Below are positions 42,356 to 52,289 of a stretch of 64,000 bases of DNA, one piece after another. The notes under the pieces are model-generated. The model was not told where the DNA came from, did no database searches, and saw only the letters and a list, made by a program, of their open reading frames with translations. The translations under genes were made by a program, and so were the position numbers. This stretch comes from Anaerolineaceae bacterium (GTDB lineage: Bacteria; Chloroflexota; Anaerolineae; Anaerolineales; Anaerolineaceae): the NCBI GenBank assembly GCA_016841525.1, contig JAENYZ010000001.1, forward strand, positions 434,001 through 498,000, written 5' to 3'. Every line of letters begins with the position of its first letter. The stretch's first letter is position 1.

Positions 42356-42682
42356 ATGACTAAAAGATTGAAAGAAGCGCTCATTGGCGGCGCCTTACTG
42401 GGGATTGTTTGCGTGGTGGGGGCTTATATTCGCTCTGGTTCAACCGCCTCACCTGTTTTTGTGTTCTCACTTTGGTACAATCGCGTGATTATCGGTTTGG
42501 CGGTGGGCGCACCATGGAAGGAAACAAGTAGAAGGAATGCCTTGCTACGTGGCGCCATTTTGGGGCTTCTGGTTTCCTTTGCTTTCTACAATGCTACAGG
42601 ATTTCAGGATCCGGTAAGTTTTGTGGCTGGGATTTTGTATGGGGCGATAATTGAAGGATGGCTCACCAGATCCAAAAAATGA
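42356..42682 (+). CDS. small integral membrane protein
   Basis: The 108-residue protein has three or four hydrophobic segments (about 8-25, 31-49, 64-80, 86-100) with Gly-rich turns and a basic C-terminal SKK. AGAAGGAG precedes the ATG. Pseudo-repeats such as GGALLGIVCVVG and RGAILGLLVSFA suggest an internal duplication. The family and function are unknown; it is convergent with a short leftward gene. Confidence 0.7.
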   Translation: MTKRLKEALIGGALLGIVCVVGAYIRSGSTASPVFVFSLWYNRVIIGLAVGAPWKETSRRNALLRGAILGLLVSFAFYNATGFQDPVSFVAGILYGAIIEGWLTRSKK

Positions 42683-42714
42683 GTTGATTACTGCATTTAA
42701 ACCTGCCAGAGGTC

Positions 42715-42915
42715 CTAATATAAATAGGGAACGCATCCCCCAAATGTAATTAGCTTCTCATCATCACTATCCATCATAATCACAAACAGACCGGGGATTT
42801 CTAATGTACCGTCATAATTGGCTGCTGGATTCTCAAGATGGTCGAAAGATCCAAACAATCTCCATAGATACACCTGTAATGGTTTGTTTACTACAAAATT
42901 TGCTCTAATTAACAA
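42715..42915 (-). CDS. small GCVPYLY protein, relative of the 15296 gene
   Basis: A TTG start with GGGG 8 bp upstream opens a 66-codon frame. Its second half reads GTLEIPGLFVIMMDSDDEKL then FGGCVPYLY, aligning with GLFVSVGDGDYEEV and FEGCVPYLF of the protein at 15296-15583. The N-terminal part is divergent and shorter. The shared motif supports a real, perhaps decaying, family member. Function is unknown. Confidence 0.5.
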   Translation of the reverse strand: MLIRANFVVNKPLQVYLWRLFGSFDHLENPAANYDGTLEIPGLFVIMMDSDDEKLITFGGCVPYLY

Positions 42916-43066
42916 TTATCCCCAAAAAATAACAGGGAAAGCGGTAATTTTTTGATGGGAATAATCGAACTTGAATTGAGAGCCTCACAAAACCGGATTG
43001 TGCGTTTTTCCAACTGGGGTACACCCAGAAAAAATTATTTGATAAATCGACTGAAAATGTAAATAA
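42916..43066. other. short spacer
   Basis: Nothing visible besides possible promoter elements for the leftward TTG-start gene. Confidence 0.3.
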
Positions 43067-44530
43067 TTATTTAAAGACAAGCCTGTTTTCCAGTTTAGGC
43101 TTGATGTTTTGATGATTTCTTAAGTATTCTTCCATTACATCTTGAACGGATGTTGAAATGACCCTTGAACACTTTTCACTCAGCAATTCCTTCTCCGTTA
43201 TGTTTAAAAAGTCTTTGCAATTGGATAGATGATAATCCTGCAGGCAGATTGAGTAGATTCTGTCTTTATTGATCTCTTCATTTCCAACTTTTAGTAGTTC
43301 GAGTCTTTTTTCCTTATCATTATAGATCGCTTGAACACCAGCGTTAATCTGATAACATTCTCCTTCACCATCCCTGTTTTCAATCCTCATGATATGTGCA
43401 AATATGTTTTGAAGCTTATTACCATTGATATAGAACTTGGATAGCGTATCGTCAAATGGAAAACAACTTAAAAAGTCTTTTAGCGTTACTAAAGGTCCTA
43501 ATTTCTCTAATCTAATTGATCCGCTACCCAAAAGCATAACATCACATTCAGCAGATGAAGCCAAAGCATCTGCAAAAATATTTCCTAAACTTGTTTCAAT
43601 CTCTCTTTCTGGATGCGTTGCTTCTTCAGTAAATTTGGTAATTAAAGTATTGTATTTTCTATCCACGTTTTCTTTGAAAGAAGCAATAAATGCCAGTAGT
43701 TTTTCATCTGGTTTCGCAATTTCGTTATTAATGGGTATTAATTTCCATTCATAATTGACAATGGAATTGGTGTCATCATCAACTGTAATATCGAATCGCC
43801 CTATTTGATTTGTTCCAACGCCTGCTTGAGCGATCAAAATATTATTAATTTCTGTTGGTTTATCTAAGAAAGTATGAGAGTGTCCTCCTAAGATCATATC
43901 AACACCCCATTCAGGTTTTAGAAGTTTTGCCAATTTCAAATCTGATTCATATCCAATGTGTGTAAGTAACACAGTTAGGTCAATATCATCGTTTCTATAA
44001 GCATTGCAGATTTTTCCCACTTCCTCTGCTGCTTCTTCTACAGAGATAAAGCTTCCTACTAATTCCTCCATCTTTAGAGAATCGATAATCTTTTCTGTAA
44101 TTATTCCTGTAAATAAAATATGCAAACCAGCTTTTTTTATGATTAAGTGTGGTTGCATTAGACGCTTATTGTATTTTTTTATGTAGAGATTTGCATTCAC
44201 TATTGGAAAATTTGCTATTTTTTCTAAGAATAATAAATGAGACAATCCATAATCAATTTCGTGATTACCTATTGTAACGACGTCTGGCGCAAGGTAATTC
44301 ATTAATTCAATGGTTGATAATCCTTTATACTCTGCGTCAATTAGCGATCCCTGAAGCATATCACCTGCTATTACAAAGAGAACATTTTCTTCTTTTTTTC
44401 TTACATCATTTATATAGCCGGATAGTAATGCTAAACCACCTATTAAATCCCCTTCCGCTCCAGATGCTTCTGCAAGGAAATCCCCATGCATGTCATTCGA
44501 ATGTAAGATTGTGAATTTTTTTGTATTCAT
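43067..44530 (-). CDS. 5'-nucleotidase / metallophosphoesterase (UshA-like)
   Basis: The 487-residue protein has the two-metal phosphoesterase domain: SNDMHGD (D-x-H), IAGDMLQGS, GNHEIDYG, LLTHIGYE and GGHSHTFLD. The C-terminal 5'-nucleotidase domain (about 310-480) shows SLGNIFADA and SGSIR, the nucleoside-binding side. Such enzymes hydrolyse nucleotides or related phosphoesters. The protein lacks a signal peptide, unlike classical UshA, so it may be cytoplasmic. An AGGAAA site lies before the ATG, and no partner gene is evident. Confidence 0.9.
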   Translation of the reverse strand: MNTKKFTILHSNDMHGDFLAEASGAEGDLIGGLALLSGYINDVRKKEENVLFVIAGDMLQGSLIDAEYKGLSTIELMNYLAPDVVTIGNHEIDYGLSHLLFLEKIANFPIVNANLYIKKYNKRLMQPHLIIKKAGLHILFTGIITEKIIDSLKMEELVGSFISVEEAAEEVGKICNAYRNDDIDLTVLLTHIGYESDLKLAKLLKPEWGVDMILGGHSHTFLDKPTEINNILIAQAGVGTNQIGRFDITVDDDTNSIVNYEWKLIPINNEIAKPDEKLLAFIASFKENVDRKYNTLITKFTEEATHPEREIETSLGNIFADALASSAECDVMLLGSGSIRLEKLGPLVTLKDFLSCFPFDDTLSKFYINGNKLQNIFAHIMRIENRDGEGECYQINAGVQAIYNDKEKRLELLKVGNEEINKDRIYSICLQDYHLSNCKDFLNITEKELLSEKCSRVISTSVQDVMEEYLRNHQNIKPKLENRLVFK

Positions 44531-45193
44531 AATAATTTCCTAACACTGGGATAAGTCATTGTTTGAAAAGGGTGACTGTTTTTCTTATAAAGAGATTTTA
44601 TTGACTTTAAATAAAGAAATTTCATCCATGAAAGATAAGAATTTCTGGACACTATTATAGCATCCTTCTTAATAGAAAAAGCTATAGAAACCAGGAAGTA
44701 AGTTTTATTCCTTTCTCACGCGAAAAGTGATCAGACCCTTAAATAAAATACCTATCACAAAAACAACCCAATCAACTAATTTGAGCAAACGTAAGTATTA
44801 ATCCTGGTTTATTACACTATCTATATTAAAGGATTACCTTTTACTGAACTGCAGAAGCATGAACAGCAAAGCATAAATTACTATGTGAAGAAATGGTTTC
44901 AATCATATCTACATGGTGTGTAAAATTCTTATTTTCTTTAAATCTCCGCAGTATACAAGAAAGGAGTCGTATTATTCTAAAGCTACCGTACAGCTACAAC
45001 AATAAACATAATGGAAAAAACGAACAATATACACAAATTACTGCGCATAAATCACATAATGGACACTGTACCCCCATACATAGGCATAGAACGCATGTTG
45101 ACAGAACTTCGAATCAACCCATTTATTTTCTGTGTTGTCTTTTCGTCTGCATAAATTCAATGCTTTTTATCCCAAAAGCGAAACCTGAATCCT
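44531..45193. other. 663-bp spacer, no clear gene
   Basis: Mainly AT-rich DNA. A rightward segment around 44816-44925 reads as protein-like (LPFTELQKHEQQSINYY, then KKWFQSYLHGV and a stop) but has no start or known relative. The promoter of the 5'-nucleotidase gene lies at the left end. Confidence 0.4.
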
Positions 45194-45231
45194 GAAATGA
45201 GGAGACCTTCTTGCGAGGTTCTCCTCATTTC
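45194..45231 (-). terminator. terminator hairpin of the alpha-2-macroglobulin gene
   Basis: GAAATGAGGAGA and TCTCCTCATTTC form a 12-bp perfect stem, extended past a one-base bulge by ACCT/AGG pairing. It lies 14 bp after the stop codon of the leftward macroglobulin gene. The T-run is weak, so it may act as a transcript stabiliser as well. Confidence 0.7.
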
Positions 45232-45244
45232 AATTCATTTCTTT

Positions 45245-48200
45245 CTACTCCACAATCACCCAATCACTCCCGCTTCTCCCAAAGACCTCGGGGGAGTACA
45301 TCTCTTCTGCCTTCGCCGGTGGCACGATGAAGGTGCCCGGTGTCGTTGCACGGGCGATATAAGAATAATCATAAACCCCGTCCCAGAGCAAGGAAGTAAA
45401 TGCCTCGGCGCGTTCGTCGCGCAGGTTTTGATGCTCGTACCAGGTTCCCCACCACCACCAGCCATAACGCATTTCGAAAGGATTGGGATTCTCATCTGGT
45501 GGGATGGTGGAAACTGCCAGATCAGGATTGATTATTTCCAGCCCGGCTGGGAGCGGATCGACCAATGCAACATGATAACGTCTATTGTCTGCTACCATTT
45601 TAATTTTGACGCGCACTCTTGCGCCTGCTTTGATATGCCAAATACCATCTTCATCACGCCAGACATCATCAGGGTCATCCACACCTTCGTATTCACGGGT
45701 GACGACAAATCCCATATCCAGCGGTTGGAGATTAAGATCAATAGGGGCATATTTTAATCCCAGCCGATAATATAGTCTGCCAATACCCTCTTTACTGAGG
45801 GTCAAATCTAAGGAATCAGTCCCATCCACGAGATAGGCCATCGGGATAATTGTCTCGTGCCGTTCGGTAGAATAGCCTTCGTAGGCGTGCTCGCCCGCGT
45901 AGGTCTCTCCCAGCCAAATCCGCGCTACAAAATCAGGAGTCTGCGATTCGTAGGTGTTAAAATAACGATCCATTGCTAAAAGCACGAAAACGTTCTCCTG
46001 GGTGCTGCCCCAGCGTCCCCGGGTACGATGCGCCAATAAACCTTTGACCAATTTTGGAATCAGGTCGTTCTTCGGATCGTCGTTAATCAAGGCGTCCAAC
46101 AGGACCGCGTCCGCTCTTCTATCTGATGAGAGGATCAGGTAAGTTTGGTCATCGTAACTGGTCGTGAAATTCGCCGCCCCTGCGGTTTCCACAACATGAT
46201 TATTTATATATCGTCGAATTTCAGCTAACTTGGCTGTAGCATTCGGGTCATCTATCAAGACCTGCCAGAGCCAACCAATTGCCTCGAAAGAAAGTTCATT
46301 AAGCGGCGCATCTTCGAGCAATGCAAGCGCTTTTGCGGCATCCTTATCGCCCATCAAATCACGCACATACAGGGCATACGAACTCAGTACGCGGCGTGTT
46401 GTTTCGCTGTACCAATAGGGGTAGTGGCTTTCAATATCGGTCAGATAATAGAGCACATTTTCCTGCATTTCGATGGGGATAATGAAGCCCTTTTCCTTCG
46501 CACGCTGTAAAGCATGAGCAACATGGATGGTATTAAACGGAATGGAATCTTGCCCGCGCCGCCAATATGGGAAACCACCATCATAATTTTGGATACCTTG
46601 CAGGCGGGTCACATCCTGAATGATGCTTGCTACCATTTCATCAGTGGATGGCAATCCTTCAGCCTGGAAGGCGGTCAATACATCCTTCATCGCCGCAATG
46701 CCTAGAATGCGAGAGGCAAGCTGCGCTGTGCTAGCATAGGGGTATTTCGCGAGATACATCACCGCATCTGTGAGGGTTTGCAGGGCTGTAGACGATGTCT
46801 GGATTTCCAGCCCGCCAAATTGAGTATACACGTCGCTTGGTTTGGCGATAGGTTGATTGATTACACCAGAATCGACCACGCCATAAGCAGCGAAGGCTTC
46901 TGAGGTGGCTGGTGTGTAGACGGGTATTTCAAGAGTCGCCGCATCGGCATAAGAACCGGATACCGCCCCAATCTGGATTTGGGCGATTCCCGCCATTTCG
47001 GTTTTAGCGAAAAATCGCACTTCAAGCCTATCGTTGGCGGGGACAGTCACACGTTGGCCTGCACCATCGGGAAGTGTGATATTTGTTGTCTGCAAAGCAA
47101 CGTCTACTTCCATTGGATTATCTGTCTGGTTTTGGATCAGAATGGGGAATTCGAATGTATCACCAAAGTTCAAGAAGCGCGGCGCAGAGGGGCGTACCAT
47201 CAATGGTAATCGGGCGGTGAGATTGGTCTCTGTTTTGCCAAATTGCCTGCCTCCGGCATCCACCGCGACGACCATCACCCGATATCGCGTTAAATTATCA
47301 GGAACTTCAATTTGAACACTTGCTTTGCCATTTACGTCTGTATTCACTTCGGCTTCAAAGGTGGCGAGGGGATTGAAATCGCTGCGAACTGCAATTTGCG
47401 ACGTATCTGCCCTGCCGGCGCCCATGCCATCTGCTTCCATTTCAGCCATTGGAGCTGCGTTAAACGTTTCCATCGCTTCATCCATTGTTGCGTCTTCACC
47501 AACCGCTTTTAAGATCTCAGCAGATTGGATTGCCAATGCTTGCAACTCGTCTCCCGTAGCAGCTTCTGTTAATGCGAGCGGATTCGCCAGCACAATGCTC
47601 GCACGTCCGTACATGCTGCTTAATTCGGAGGGGCGTTGGAAGTAGAAGGTAGAAATTGGATCAGCAAGTTGGTAGTTAGTGAGGGCTAAGATGGATTCGT
47701 CGACCACCATAACCGCTAACTCTGCATTTGCGACTGGGTTTCCTTCGGAGTCTTTTACTGCAAGGTCCAAGGTAGTTTTGCCGCCGGGTTCAATCTCTTC
47801 GTTTGCGAGCTTAGCATCCACTTCTAAAGTACGGGTTAATGGCGGGATGCTTAGATTAAGTTGACCGCTAGCATAGGCTGGGCGGGCAGGCACGCCCACA
47901 ACGGAAGCACCTGCATCGTCCACGCGCTGCGCGGCGCCAACTGCATCCACCTGCACGTAGATATTGGGAATCTGCTCATCACTTATGGGCACGGATAGAG
48001 TCAGCGTCCCCTCTTCAATTAAATGCCGCTCGGTGTATAAAATCCCACTGCGGGAAACAGTTAGTAAAATTTCGGCAGGGGTAAAGGGCGTTTGTACAAG
48101 AATTTCTGCTATGTCGCCGGGCTGATACTCATCTTTATCCGGGATGAGCAAGATTTCTTCTTGTTCCACTTCGCGGGAGGGTGGAATCTGCCCACCACTG

Positions 48201-51200
48201 ACCCAGCGTGTGAAGCGGCTCTCGTTTTGCCTACCCTGGTCATCGGTCACAAGAGCGCTGATGCGATAACGGCCACCAATGGAGGTATCAAAGGTGCAGG
48301 TAATCGGATCCAAAGCGGAGATGATTTCGCAGGTTTGCGGATCCATCAATTCTTCGTGCCAGCCTCCCTGAAACTTCCATTGGATGCGAGATGCCACCAC
48401 CGTAACAGGTCGACCGGCAACGGCAATGCCATCAATGTCAGTGACGATAAGCTCGATATCCATGGGGTCACCGCGCTCTACGAAATAACGCTCAGAACGC
48501 AAACCAACATACACATCGGCGGGATGTAAAAGTAGACTGGTGCTGCTCGTCCATGCCTGACGATTGAGATCCTTCACGGTCGCTTCAGCGATGATGCTGC
48601 TTGGGCGCTTGGCTTCGCCATCAAAATCTATTCTGAGGAAATGCGTACCAGTCGAATCAGTCATGCTGTTAAAACTCTCGCTTTGGGGTTCTTCGCCGTC
48701 CTCACCATCGAAAAACCACCAGGGCGTAAAGAAACCAAAAGTGAATTCATCCCAATTTGGCGGGGAATAATTTGTCACTCTCGAATTCACCAACCAATTT
48801 GTTTCAGCATTCGGCAGCACGCCACCGGCATAATACTTCGCTTCAACTGCGAAAATAGCGTGATCACCCAAAAAATATGGGGCTTCAGTCTCATTGCGAG
48901 CTGTTACTTCAAACTCTGGCCGCCGGAATTCTTGAATTTGGAAGGCATGCGTGAAATTGCTGCTCTTCAACAGCCCATTATTATATTGCGCTTGAAGATT
49001 TATTTGGGCATATCCTAAGTTTACATTTTCAGGGATAGTAAGCGCGATATCGAATCCACCAAGCGAATTGACATTTACACGCCCTGTTGCCAGCTCATTT
49101 CCCTGTGGGCCAATCAGTGAATAATCCACACCTGTCAACGCGTCGCCAACGAGACCGATATCTCCCAATTGCCCGCCCCCAATTTGGCGAATCCAGCCTT
49201 TGAGATGGACTTCTTCTCCTGGGCGGTACATGGCACGGTCGTCATAGACAAACCAACGCATATAGTCAGATACTGAGCGAGGTTTCCATCCGTTTTCATC
49301 CCTTAAATAATAGGTATCGTACGGAAGCATCGCCACATCATCGCCTGATAGGGCAAGTAAATATTGTGTACCCTCATCAGATAGTTCGAATCTCGCGACC
49401 CCATCTTTATCTGTTACTGCGCTAATTTGGCCAAAACTGTCTCCAATCTTGACCCCGGATAGCGGCACGCCATCGGCTAATGCGGTCGCCCAGACAACAA
49501 GCTCACTCTGGTCAAAAAAAGCATCCATGCCAATTTGTGTCACCTGTGCCCAGACCTGCACTGTCTCCCAATAATTTTCTTCTTCAAAAAATCCCCTATG
49601 CGGTTTCACAATGACGATAAAATGACCGAAGTCGCCATCCATAAACTTACTCAGATCAAGATTGACTTCGCTCAAAATATCAGTGACCGTATCCACATTG
49701 CGCGTTTCATCCAGAAGCAATTTCCCGGGCGGATCTTGCTGTTCATCCGTCCATCGATATTCATCCAGATAAGTCAGGAAACCCTGCCAATCCCTTGGCT
49801 GGACACTATAAATCTGCACGTCTAATTTTTTATAGTTCATCACATAAAGGGATATGGATGGATCGCTTGCGGCAGGGTCAAGGGTGATAAAGCGTTCCTC
49901 AGGTCCAACCAAGAAAGGCTCCGCTGATCCGACCTCAAACCGAACTTGCTCATCACGCTCTAACTTCTGCCCGAAAATATCTTTTATCTCTCCATTTACC
50001 TTTACCTTATAGGTAGTACGCCCTTCTGTCATGCCAGTGATCTGAATGGCATACCCATAAACATCCACTGAAACACCAGGAAGTTCTGGCGAAATTTCGA
50101 GCATCCCCTCAGTAAAGCTTTCTGTATCAATGGGATTATTGAACTCTATCGTCAAAGGCATTAGCGGGCGGCACTCATCGCCCCATCCACAATGATGATC
50201 GGTCAATTTAAGCGGCGCATAGGTATAAAAAGAATAACTTTGCTCCTCTGTGGTCAAAAGCGGACCCTCCGCTGAGGGAGCACCTTTTTCAACTGTGACA
50301 ACAATCTTCGCATCTGCGGGGAGCAGATCAACCGCCCGAAAAACCAAATATCGGCTGTCCTGGGTATTCTCCACTAAGTTGCTGACAGTTTCATCATCTG
50401 CAATCTCGTTTTCTGTCGCTAATTTAATAGTTACTTTTTGGTTATCTGCATTGACTGTTATTTTCTCTAACATCTTAGCTGGGTCAATCCGTTGGTCAAA
50501 GGAAATAAAAAAGAGCGGGTCCAATGGCTGCGGATCTCCCCAGGGATGATATTGCTGCATTTTCAGAGCAGGTGTGTAAAAACTGAAACTCACACTCTCT
50601 GCCAAAACACCCCCTACGGCAGATTCTGTCCCTGCCGGGATGAAAACCTCATATTCCGTTGCCATCGGCAAACGGTCGATTAGCTCAGAATCATATTGAA
50701 AATTGAGTGTTTTTGTTCCCAGCCAACGCCACGTCCCCGGCAGCGTAGGAGAAATTTGCGCCGGTACATCCATTTCAGATAAATCTTCAATGGTCGTTAT
50801 TGGCACCATTGGTTGATTGAATGTGATATTTACAAAAGGAGCGATCGGGATTTCACCCTCAGGAGCGTAGCGCAAAACTTCGAGCGCGCCATATTCCACA
50901 TCCATTATCGGCGTGTCTATTTCAGGTGGAAAAGATTCTTCAATCGTTTCCCCCGGTTGCGGTGGTGGGATGACTTCGCCTGGAAATTTAAAATCAGTCG
51001 TTTCAGAAGGCCCAGCTACGAAGGTGGAAAGCCGGTTGAGAAGGGAAGCAAGTTCTTCGTCCGTCAAGGATTCACCCCGTACATAAGTTGGAGGGGAAAA
51101 GATATCTACATTTCCCTTTCCCTCACTAAGGGTAAAAGTCAGGGGATTGCTTTCTTCCTCATTCAAAGGCACACCTTCACTTTCTTCCCCATCCAAAGGT

Positions 51201-51319
51201 ACACCTTCCCTTTCTCTGGGTGTGGGTAGAGGTGTTGGCGTTTCAATCCCAGGTGAACAAGCTGAAATCCAAAATGACAATAATACAATGACATTGATAC
51301 CCAGATGCAACCTTTTCAT
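45245..51319 (-). CDS. alpha-2-macroglobulin family lipoprotein without thioester motif
   Basis: The 2024-residue protein starts with a lipoprotein signal (lipobox ISAC, Cys21), behind an AAGGAG site. The layout is that of bacterial macroglobulins: Ig-like and MG domains in the first 1100 residues (VHLKGWIRQ, then AGRPVTVVASR), MG-type segments with a variable Met/Ala-rich bait-like part near residue 1290, and a C-terminal alpha-helical toroid (about 1500-1800) followed by the receptor-binding-like domain. Where thioester types have YPxGCxEQ, this protein has YPYASTAQ (about residue 1520), so Cys and Gln of the thioester are absent. It resembles YfaS-like non-thioester forms. Such proteins are thought to protect the envelope from proteases. 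No adjacent pbpC-like gene is seen. Confidence 0.9.
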   Translation of the reverse strand: MKRLHLGINVIVLLSFWISACSPGIETPTPLPTPREREGVPLDGEESEGVPLNEEESNPLTFTLSEGKGNVDIFSPPTYVRGESLTDEELASLLNRLSTFVAGPSETTDFKFPGEVIPPPQPGETIEESFPPEIDTPIMDVEYGALEVLRYAPEGEIPIAPFVNITFNQPMVPITTIEDLSEMDVPAQISPTLPGTWRWLGTKTLNFQYDSELIDRLPMATEYEVFIPAGTESAVGGVLAESVSFSFYTPALKMQQYHPWGDPQPLDPLFFISFDQRIDPAKMLEKITVNADNQKVTIKLATENEIADDETVSNLVENTQDSRYLVFRAVDLLPADAKIVVTVEKGAPSAEGPLLTTEEQSYSFYTYAPLKLTDHHCGWGDECRPLMPLTIEFNNPIDTESFTEGMLEISPELPGVSVDVYGYAIQITGMTEGRTTYKVKVNGEIKDIFGQKLERDEQVRFEVGSAEPFLVGPEERFITLDPAASDPSISLYVMNYKKLDVQIYSVQPRDWQGFLTYLDEYRWTDEQQDPPGKLLLDETRNVDTVTDILSEVNLDLSKFMDGDFGHFIVIVKPHRGFFEEENYWETVQVWAQVTQIGMDAFFDQSELVVWATALADGVPLSGVKIGDSFGQISAVTDKDGVARFELSDEGTQYLLALSGDDVAMLPYDTYYLRDENGWKPRSVSDYMRWFVYDDRAMYRPGEEVHLKGWIRQIGGGQLGDIGLVGDALTGVDYSLIGPQGNELATGRVNVNSLGGFDIALTIPENVNLGYAQINLQAQYNNGLLKSSNFTHAFQIQEFRRPEFEVTARNETEAPYFLGDHAIFAVEAKYYAGGVLPNAETNWLVNSRVTNYSPPNWDEFTFGFFTPWWFFDGEDGEEPQSESFNSMTDSTGTHFLRIDFDGEAKRPSSIIAEATVKDLNRQAWTSSTSLLLHPADVYVGLRSERYFVERGDPMDIELIVTDIDGIAVAGRPVTVVASRIQWKFQGGWHEELMDPQTCEIISALDPITCTFDTSIGGRYRISALVTDDQGRQNESRFTRWVSGGQIPPSREVEQEEILLIPDKDEYQPGDIAEILVQTPFTPAEILLTVSRSGILYTERHLIEEGTLTLSVPISDEQIPNIYVQVDAVGAAQRVDDAGASVVGVPARPAYASGQLNLSIPPLTRTLEVDAKLANEEIEPGGKTTLDLAVKDSEGNPVANAELAVMVVDESILALTNYQLADPISTFYFQRPSELSSMYGRASIVLANPLALTEAATGDELQALAIQSAEILKAVGEDATMDEAMETFNAAPMAEMEADGMGAGRADTSQIAVRSDFNPLATFEAEVNTDVNGKASVQIEVPDNLTRYRVMVVAVDAGGRQFGKTETNLTARLPLMVRPSAPRFLNFGDTFEFPILIQNQTDNPMEVDVALQTTNITLPDGAGQRVTVPANDRLEVRFFAKTEMAGIAQIQIGAVSGSYADAATLEIPVYTPATSEAFAAYGVVDSGVINQPIAKPSDVYTQFGGLEIQTSSTALQTLTDAVMYLAKYPYASTAQLASRILGIAAMKDVLTAFQAEGLPSTDEMVASIIQDVTRLQGIQNYDGGFPYWRRGQDSIPFNTIHVAHALQRAKEKGFIIPIEMQENVLYYLTDIESHYPYWYSETTRRVLSSYALYVRDLMGDKDAAKALALLEDAPLNELSFEAIGWLWQVLIDDPNATAKLAEIRRYINNHVVETAGAANFTTSYDDQTYLILSSDRRADAVLLDALINDDPKNDLIPKLVKGLLAHRTRGRWGSTQENVFVLLAMDRYFNTYESQTPDFVARIWLGETYAGEHAYEGYSTERHETIIPMAYLVDGTDSLDLTLSKEGIGRLYYRLGLKYAPIDLNLQPLDMGFVVTREYEGVDDPDDVWRDEDGIWHIKAGARVRVKIKMVADNRRYHVALVDPLPAGLEIINPDLAVSTIPPDENPNPFEMRYGWWWWGTWYEHQNLRDERAEAFTSLLWDGVYDYSYIARATTPGTFIVPPAKAEEMYSPEVFGRSGSDWVIVE

Positions 51320-51404
51320 GACTTTCTCCTTCTGCCAATTCTATCCTAACTTGAAGTGTAGACGTTTATACACGCCAATTAGTTCCACCCTGTGTCTGAA
51401 TTAG
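51320..51404. promoter_or_regulatory. upstream region of the macroglobulin gene
   Basis: Short spacer that must carry the leftward promoter; no distinct motif beyond the AAGGAG ribosome site at its edge. Confidence 0.35.
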
Positions 51405-51554
51405 AACCCGGCATCCGGGTCGATCATCATCCTGATTGACCATTCCCAATCCAACCACAATGCCTGACCGATCCTGTTTGGTACCGATGGCTATCTGGAT
51501 ATCGCCCTGGGCGATGGCAGTGGTGGTAGGGAGATGACGCCGGCCATAGTGTAA
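51405..51554 (+). pseudogene. decayed fragment of a PQQ-type sugar dehydrogenase
   Basis: In one frame it reads NPASGSIIILIDHSQSNHN, a TGA stop, then LFGTDGYLDIALGDGSGG. This follows the family core DPAS...SNHNGGxLxFGPDGYLYISxGDGGGG. It contains an internal stop and is bounded by unrelated sequence. It is a more diverged third copy, distinct from the one that starts at 51697. Confidence 0.65.
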
Positions 51555-51576
51555 GATTGTAAATCAATATCTTTAT

Positions 51577-51696
51577 AAAGATTTGTCATTTTTGATCAAG
51601 TATGCCACATGTTTCAAGTGAAAATTATAGTCCTCTTCTACAAACGATTGAATATTATGATATTTAAGACTAAAAAGATGAGTAGAAAAGGATCAA
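51577..51696. repeat. duplicated 5' flank of the sugar dehydrogenase gene, copy 1
   Basis: The words ATAAAGATT(T/C)GTCATTTTTGATCA, GTTTCAAGTGAAAA, GTCCTCTTCT and AAACGATTGAA recur in the same order at 59613-59767 before the intact gene. The duplication therefore included the promoter region. Confidence 0.85.
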
Positions 51697-52288
51697 ATGC
51701 GAATTATCCAAAATCAAATCAATAAAAGAAAAATCAAGTACCTTTCTCTTGTATTTTTATTGATTGGACTGCTTACTTTCGCCATCTCCTTCGCCGTCAA
51801 CCGATACGTGCCAGCTATGGCCCTGGCGAAAGATTCTAAACTCTACATCACCCTATCTCAAATTGCAGAAGGCTTGAACCGCCCGGTCAGCCTGACCAAT
51901 ACCAACGACAGCAGCGGTCGGTTGTTCATCGTTGAGCATCGTGGACGGATCACTATCATGAATAACAACATCCTTCCCAATCCCTTCCTGAAGATTGAAG
52001 ACCGAATCAAATCACCCGGTACTAGCGGCGGGAACGAACAGGGGCTGCTTGGTTTGGCTTTCCCTCCCGGCTTCAGTGAGAAAAGATATTTCTACGTTTA
52101 CTACACCATGCTCAGCGGTGATAATGGGGTCGCACGTTTTTCAGTGAGCGACAACCTGATTGCCGCTGACCCTGCCTCCGAAGAGCAAATCCTAGCACTG
52201 CCCCACCCCACTTACACTAACCATAACGGTGGGCAGCTCAATTTTGGCCCGGATGGCTTTATATCAGCACTGGTGATGGCGGCAGCGT
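51697..52288 (+). pseudogene. truncated, frameshifted copy of the PQQ-type sugar dehydrogenase
   Basis: The first 195 codons parallel the intact protein at 59768-61033: signal anchor, AEGLNRPVSLTN, SGRLFIVE, GLLGLAFPPG, YVYYTMLSGDN and TYTNHNGGQLNFGPDG. Just after GPDG, four bases present in the intact gene are missing, which shifts the frame; similarity at DNA level continues to about 52288 and then stops. The reading frame ends at 52314 after a non-homologous tail. At 52289 the sequence switches abruptly to an hsdM fragment on the opposite strand. The product could not form the beta-propeller. Confidence 0.88.
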
Positions 52289-52289
52289 G

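Noticed and set aside
44816-44925. Rightward segment LPFTELQKHEQQ... as a gene
   Set aside because: No start codon with a ribosome site and no recognisable family; mentioned only in the spacer entry.
46700-46760. Thioester site in the macroglobulin
   Set aside because: The position expected to carry Cys-Gly-Glu-Gln reads YPYASTAQ; there is no Cys.
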